The notes below the pieces were generated by a model. That model saw only the letters and a program-made list of their open reading frames with translations, did not search any database and had not been told where the DNA came from. The position numbers and the translations under genes were made by a program. Shown one piece after another: positions 20,586-24,317 of a stretch of DNA of 24,317 bases; position 1 is the stretch's first letter; the number at the start of each line of letters is the position of its first letter. The stretch comes from CAZXVW01 sp964644025 (GTDB lineage Bacteria; Acidobacteriota; Terriglobia; Bryobacterales; Bryobacteraceae). The stretch lies in assembly GCA_964644025.1 (NCBI GenBank), contig CAZXVW010000047.1, positions 1-24,317 of the forward strand. Reading direction: 5' to 3'.

Positions 20586-22807
20586 GTGCAATTACGCCGG
20601 AGCTGATCGAAGCACACCAGCTCACCCGGTCCGAATACGAAAAGATCAAGTCGCTGCTCGGGCGCGAGCCGACTTACACCGAGCTCGGAATCTTCAGCGT
20701 GATGTGGAGCGAGCATTGCTCCTACAAGAGCTCCCGGCTCCACCTGAAGAAGCTTCCCACCCGTGGCCCGGGCGTCTTGCAGGGACCGGGAGAGAACGCC
20801 GGCATCGTGGATATCGGCGGCGGGTACGCGGTCGCTTTCAAGATCGAGTCCCACAACCACCCGAGTTTCATCGAGCCATTCCAGGGCGCCGCAACCGGTG
20901 TCGGCGGTATCTTGCGCGACATTTTTACGATGGGCGCGCGGCCCATCGCCGTGATGGACGCACTGCGATTCGGGCCGCTCGACGACGCCGAAGCCGGGGC
21001 CCGCAACCGGCGGATCCTGGAAGGCGTGGTGAGCGGCATCGCGCATTACGGCAACTGCTTCGGCGTGCCCACCATCGGCGGCGAGACCGTCTTCGACCGT
21101 TGCTACAACGGCAATCCCCTGGTGAATGTATTTGCCCTCGGGGTTTTCAAACAGGACGAGATCTTTTTCGCCAGGGCGTGCGGCGTGGGAAACCCCGTGA
21201 TCTACGTGGGCGCCAAAACCGGCAAGGACGGAATTCATGGCGCCTCGATGGCGTCGGCCGAATTCACCGAGGAGTCGAAACAGAAACGGCCGAATGTGCA
21301 GGTGGGGGATCCGTTCCTGGAGAAGCTCCTGCTGGAGGCGTGCCTGGAGGCGATGCGCACCGGAGCCATCGTGGGCATCCAGGACATGGGCGCCGCCGGG
21401 CTTACCTGCTCGACGTGCGAGATGGGCAGCCGGGGACGGACAGGCGTGGAGATCGACCTCAAGTACGTTCCGCAGCGGGAAACCGGCATGACGCCGTATG
21501 AAATCATGCTGTCGGAATCGCAGGAGCGCATGTTGCTGGTGGCCCAGCAGGGGCGGGAGGAAGAGGTCTTCCAGGTTTTCCGGAAATGGGGCCTGGACGC
21601 TGTCACCATCGGCAAGGTGACCGGCGACGGGATGCTCCGGGTGAGGGATCATGGCAAGGTCGTGGCTGAGATTCCGACCCGGGCGCTGGCCGACGACGCG
21701 CCGGTTTACGACCGGCCGCACACCGCCCCTTACCGGCAGGCGCCGATGCAAGCCCCCGCTTTCCAAAGCGCCGACGTGCAGGAGGACCTGGTGGCATTGA
21801 TGCAGTCGCCGGACCTGTGCTCGAAGCGCTGGATTTGGGAGCAATATGACTACATGGTCCGGACCAACACAATCCAGGGGCCCGGCGCCGACGCCGCGAT
21901 CGTCCGCATCAAGGAGACCGGTTCCTCGGTTGCCATGGCCCTGGACGGCAACGAGCGCTACTGCCACCTGGACCCGAGAGAGGGAACGAAACTCCAGGTG
22001 GCCGAGTGTTGCCGGAACCTGTCGACCATGGGCGCCAGGCCGGTGGCGGCGACCAACTGCCTGAACTTCGGCAACCCCGAGCGGCCGGAGATCATGGGGC
22101 AACTGGTGGAGGCGATCGAGGGCATGGCGGAGGCGTGCGAGGCGTTCGGGACCCCGGTCACCGGCGGCAACGTCAGCCTGTACAATGAGACCCTCGGCGA
22201 GCCGGTATGGCCGTCGCCGGTGCTGGGCATCGTGGGCACGATGAAGACCGGGCCGGTGACGCCGCTCGAGTTCCAGCGGCCCGGCCGGGCGATCGTACTG
22301 GTGGGGGGCCTCGGAACTTGCGACGAGACGCGCTTCGGCGGGACCCAGTACGCCAAGGCCGTGCTGGAGAAGCTTTGGGGGCTGCCTCCCGCGCTGGATA
22401 TGGAGTATGAGAAGCGGGTGCAGGCGGCGGTGCGCGAGATCGTGAACGGCGGCCTGGCCGAATCGTCCCATGACCTCGGCGGCGGGGGTCTCGCCGTGGC
22501 GCTGGCCGAGTGTTGCTTCGGTCCGGCCGGGACCGGCGCCGCGATCACGCTGGATTCGGACCTGCGGAGCGAGTTGCTTCTGTTTCATGAGGCGCCGTCG
22601 CGGGTTCTCATCGCCACGGCGGATGCGGAGGCGGTGCGCGCCATTGCCGGCAAGTACCAGGTGGAGGCGCCGGTCATTGGGGCCACCCAGCCCCGGTGGC
22701 TCAGCATCGAAAACCGCCGGACGCGCCTGGTGCGCCTCGACGTGGGAGAGCTTCGGGCGAAGTGGGAAAGCGCCCTGCCGGAGATGATGGGAACGGCGAT
22801 AACGTAG
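20582..22807 (+). CDS. purL: Phosphoribosylformylglycinamidine synthase, synthetase subunit (small type)
   Basis: PurL uses ATP and PurQ-derived ammonia to make FGAM from FGAR. The 741-residue length is that of small PurL, which works with PurQ and PurS, unlike the ~1300-residue single-chain form. Visible motifs: YTELGIFSVMWSEHCSYKSS (32-51, with His45), PGENAGIVDIG, FKIESHNHPSFIEPFQGAAT (86-105), GGILRDIFTMGARPIA, TIGGETVFD, IQDMGAAGLTCS, a second half with GTPVTGGNVSLYNE, and SSHDLGGGGLAVALAE. The start ATG 20582 lies in the ATGA overlap with purQ, so the two are probably coupled. purF follows 68 bp later. Confidence 0.97.
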   Translation: MSAITPELIEAHQLTRSEYEKIKSLLGREPTYTELGIFSVMWSEHCSYKSSRLHLKKLPTRGPGVLQGPGENAGIVDIGGGYAVAFKIESHNHPSFIEPFQGAATGVGGILRDIFTMGARPIAVMDALRFGPLDDAEAGARNRRILEGVVSGIAHYGNCFGVPTIGGETVFDRCYNGNPLVNVFALGVFKQDEIFFARACGVGNPVIYVGAKTGKDGIHGASMASAEFTEESKQKRPNVQVGDPFLEKLLLEACLEAMRTGAIVGIQDMGAAGLTCSTCEMGSRGRTGVEIDLKYVPQRETGMTPYEIMLSESQERMLLVAQQGREEEVFQVFRKWGLDAVTIGKVTGDGMLRVRDHGKVVAEIPTRALADDAPVYDRPHTAPYRQAPMQAPAFQSADVQEDLVALMQSPDLCSKRWIWEQYDYMVRTNTIQGPGADAAIVRIKETGSSVAMALDGNERYCHLDPREGTKLQVAECCRNLSTMGARPVAATNCLNFGNPERPEIMGQLVEAIEGMAEACEAFGTPVTGGNVSLYNETLGEPVWPSPVLGIVGTMKTGPVTPLEFQRPGRAIVLVGGLGTCDETRFGGTQYAKAVLEKLWGLPPALDMEYEKRVQAAVREIVNGGLAESSHDLGGGGLAVALAECCFGPAGTGAAITLDSDLRSELLLFHEAPSRVLIATADAEAVRAIAGKYQVEAPVIGATQPRWLSIENRRTRLVRLDVGELRAKWESALPEMMGTAIT

Positions 22808-22865
22808 GAAACTGGTTGAAGGGGGGAAACACCTGGTGACCGGAGGATTGCCGGCCTTTCAGGGT

Positions 22866-22870
22866 GGAGG
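22866..22870 (+). promoter_or_regulatory. Ribosome binding site choosing the purF start
   Basis: GGAGG lies five bases before ATG 22876. It favours this codon over the in-frame GTG 22864; another ATG at 22872 is out of frame. The start also leaves a short propeptide before the catalytic cysteine. Confidence 0.6.
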
Positions 22871-22875
22871 CATGG

Positions 22876-24294
22876 ATGAAAGACCGATTCCACGATGAGT
22901 GCGGCGTGGTCGCCATTCACGGTCATCCGGAGGCGGCCAATCTCGCCTACCTGAGCCTTCACGCTCTCCAGCATCGCGGCCAGGAGAGCGCGGGCATCGT
23001 CACCTCCGACGGCCGTAACCTGACCTACCACAAGAGCATGGGACTCGTCGCCGAGATCTTCACCCCCGAGGTGATGGGTCGTCTAGGCGGGCACATGGCC
23101 ATCGGACACACCCGGTACTCCACGGCTGGCGATACCGTGCTCGATAACGCCCAGCCGTTTTACGTGATGTGCAACAAGGGGCCGATTGCGGTGGCGCATA
23201 ACGGCAACATCACCAACGCCGGGGAGATCCGCCGCGAACTGGAACGGGACGGCTCGATCTTCCAGGCATCCAGCGACACCGAGGTGATCCTGCACCTGAT
23301 CGCGCACTCGCGGGAGAGAACCCTTGCCGGTGCGCTGCGGGAGGCGCTGCTCCAACTGGAAGGCGCTTTCAGCCTGGTGTTCCTGTCCCGCGACCAGGTG
23401 ATTGTCGCCCGGGATCCGCATGGCTTCCGGCCGATGGTCATGGGCCTGATGGAGTTGCCGGGAGGCAAGATGTGCTACTGCTTTGCCTCGGAGACCTGCG
23501 CGTTCGATCTGATCGGGGCGCTTTACATGAACGAGGTCGAGCCGGGCGAGATGGTCATCGTCGGGCCGGAGGGGATGACGCGCCGCCGCTACACCGTCCC
23601 GAAGGCGCCCGCCTACTGCGTGTTTGAGCAGGTGTACTTTTCCCGGCCGGATTCGATCGTCTTCGGCCGCTCGGTGCAACATTCCCGCGAACTCATGGGG
23701 CGGTTGCTGGCGCTGGAGCATCCCGTCGACGCCGATGTCGTGGTCCCGGTCCCGGATTCCGGTGTCGCCGCCGCGCTCGGCTACGCCGATGAATCCGGCA
23801 TCCCGTTCCGCCAGGCGCTCATCCGGAACCATTACGTGGGCCGGACGTTCATCGAGCCCTCGCAGGCGATCCGGGACTTCGGCGTCAAGCTCAAGCTGAA
23901 TCCCGTGCGGCACCTGCTGACCGGCAAGCGCGTGATCCTGGTGGACGACTCCATCGTCCGCGGCACCACCAGCCGGAAGATCGTCCGGATGGTTCGCACC
24001 GCCGGCGCCCGGGAAGTGCATTTGCGGATCTCTTGTCCCCCCACCGTTTCGCCGTGTTATTACGGCGTGGATACGCCGAGCAAGCGCGAGCTGATCGCGG
24101 CGAACAATACGGTGGCCGAAATCGAGAAGTACGTGGAAGCTGACTCGCTCGGCTATCTCTCGTTATCGGCGCTGCGGAAAGCGGTGGACGACGACGAGAA
24201 GCTCGAACACTGCTACGCCTGCTATACGGGCCAGTACCCCACGCACCTGGGCAACCTCGCGGAGCTTTCCACTCCAAAAGCCCGGCGGCGGTGA
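22876..24294 (+). CDS. purF: Amidophosphoribosyltransferase, B. subtilis type with predicted 4Fe-4S cluster
   Basis: PurF makes 5-phosphoribosylamine from PRPP and glutamine, the committed step of purine synthesis. The 472-residue protein begins MKDRFHDECGVVAIHG; an eight-residue propeptide is expected to be removed so that Cys9 becomes the N-terminal nucleophile of the glutaminase domain (LQHRGQESAGI 31-41, GHTRYST 77-83, AHNGNI 107-112). The transferase half carries the PRPP loop VILVDDSIVRGTTS (353-366). Cysteines at 248, 394, 446 and 449 (the last two as CYAC) match the four cluster ligands of the B. subtilis enzyme, so an oxygen-sensitive 4Fe-4S cluster is likely. The family is usually feedback-inhibited by purine nucleotides. 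It lies 68 bp after purL and is probably co-transcribed. Confidence 0.97.
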   Translation: MKDRFHDECGVVAIHGHPEAANLAYLSLHALQHRGQESAGIVTSDGRNLTYHKSMGLVAEIFTPEVMGRLGGHMAIGHTRYSTAGDTVLDNAQPFYVMCNKGPIAVAHNGNITNAGEIRRELERDGSIFQASSDTEVILHLIAHSRERTLAGALREALLQLEGAFSLVFLSRDQVIVARDPHGFRPMVMGLMELPGGKMCYCFASETCAFDLIGALYMNEVEPGEMVIVGPEGMTRRRYTVPKAPAYCVFEQVYFSRPDSIVFGRSVQHSRELMGRLLALEHPVDADVVVPVPDSGVAAALGYADESGIPFRQALIRNHYVGRTFIEPSQAIRDFGVKLKLNPVRHLLTGKRVILVDDSIVRGTTSRKIVRMVRTAGAREVHLRISCPPTVSPCYYGVDTPSKRELIAANNTVAEIEKYVEADSLGYLSLSALRKAVDDDEKLEHCYACYTGQYPTHLGNLAELSTPKARRR

Positions 24295-24298
24295 ACCG

Positions 24299-24317
24299 AT
24301 GAGGCCCGAACTCGCCA
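24299..24317 (+). CDS. Possible start of the next gene, cut by the window edge
   Basis: An ATG five bases after the purF stop opens MRPELA up to the end of the window. The spacing suits a gene in the same transcript. Six codons are too few to name a product. Confidence 0.35.

Noticed and set aside
20411..22588. A 725-codon open frame on the minus strand opposite purL
   Set aside because: It lies fully antisense to conserved purL and purQ, has no recognisable motif and is rich in His, Arg, Gly and Pro, as expected from the complement of a high-GC gene.
1..24317. CRISPR array, tRNA/rRNA genes, insertion sequence, prophage or defence island
   Set aside because: No direct-repeat array, no tRNA-like cloverleaf, no transposase, integrase, nuclease-helicase or toxin-antitoxin coding sequence was recognised.

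Overview
The window is high-GC and gene-dense. I read it as a chromosomal segment of an Acidobacteriota bacterium, probably order Bryobacterales (Solibacter/Bryobacter-like). The best lineage clue is the C-terminal ~240 residues of the large secreted subtilase (16212-19445). They look like the TIGR03437 'Solibacter C-terminal' domain, with phrases such as VNAASG, LAPGSYISIYG, PGQINVQIPW and YANGLGP. lpxB shows a Gram-negative cell with lipid A. All assignments rest on motifs read by eye; no database search was run.

Layout. (1) 26-3239, minus strand: lpxB (lipid A) and speA (biosynthetic arginine decarboxylase). (2) 3391-11039, a carbohydrate-flavoured block: an enolase-superfamily sugar-acid dehydratase, a secreted DUF4015-type putative glycoside hydrolase, a two-gene export unit (Tat-signal GH29-like fucosidase plus a 988-residue secreted beta-propeller/PHP chimera), and a GHMP kinase resembling plant glucuronokinase. 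The 200-bp divergent region before the GH29 gene holds two clear inverted repeats. (3) 11075-11524: dtd, D-aminoacyl-tRNA deacylase. (4) 11521-14849: an ECF-type nickel/cobalt transporter (cbiM fused to a PDGLE/CbiN-like tail, cbiQ, cbiO) divergent from nikR. A candidate NikR operator sits just upstream of cbiM, and nikR overlaps acpS. (5) 14899-16133, minus strand: a phosphatidylinositol-phosphate-synthase-like CDP-alcohol phosphotransferase and greA. (6) 16212-19445: the subtilase. (7) 19574-24294: a small orphan UvrD/PcrA-tail (Tudor-like) protein and the purine genes purQ-purL-purF.

How the parts fit. The nickel genes form a coherent regulator-transporter unit: NikR has the complete metal site (H79, H90, H92, C98), CbiM has His2 and His67, and the operator-like repeat has the classical 16-bp gap between half-sites. 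purQ, purL and purF encode early purine synthesis enzymes of the small-PurL type, but the usual purS partner is not here. The carbohydrate block suggests breakdown of an external glycan with intracellular handling of sugar acids, but no substrate can be fixed from sequence.

Packing is tight. Three convergent gene pairs overlap at their stop codons (4549-4557, 9984-9990, 11521-11524), and several co-directional pairs are coupled by TGATG, ATGA or GTGA overlaps. No tRNA, rRNA, CRISPR array, transposase or integrase was seen, and no stretch over 300 bases lacks a gene. The most novel-looking item is the propeller/PHP protein, with the inverted repeats upstream of its operon and the NikR box next. 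I saw nothing amounting to a defence or mobile system.
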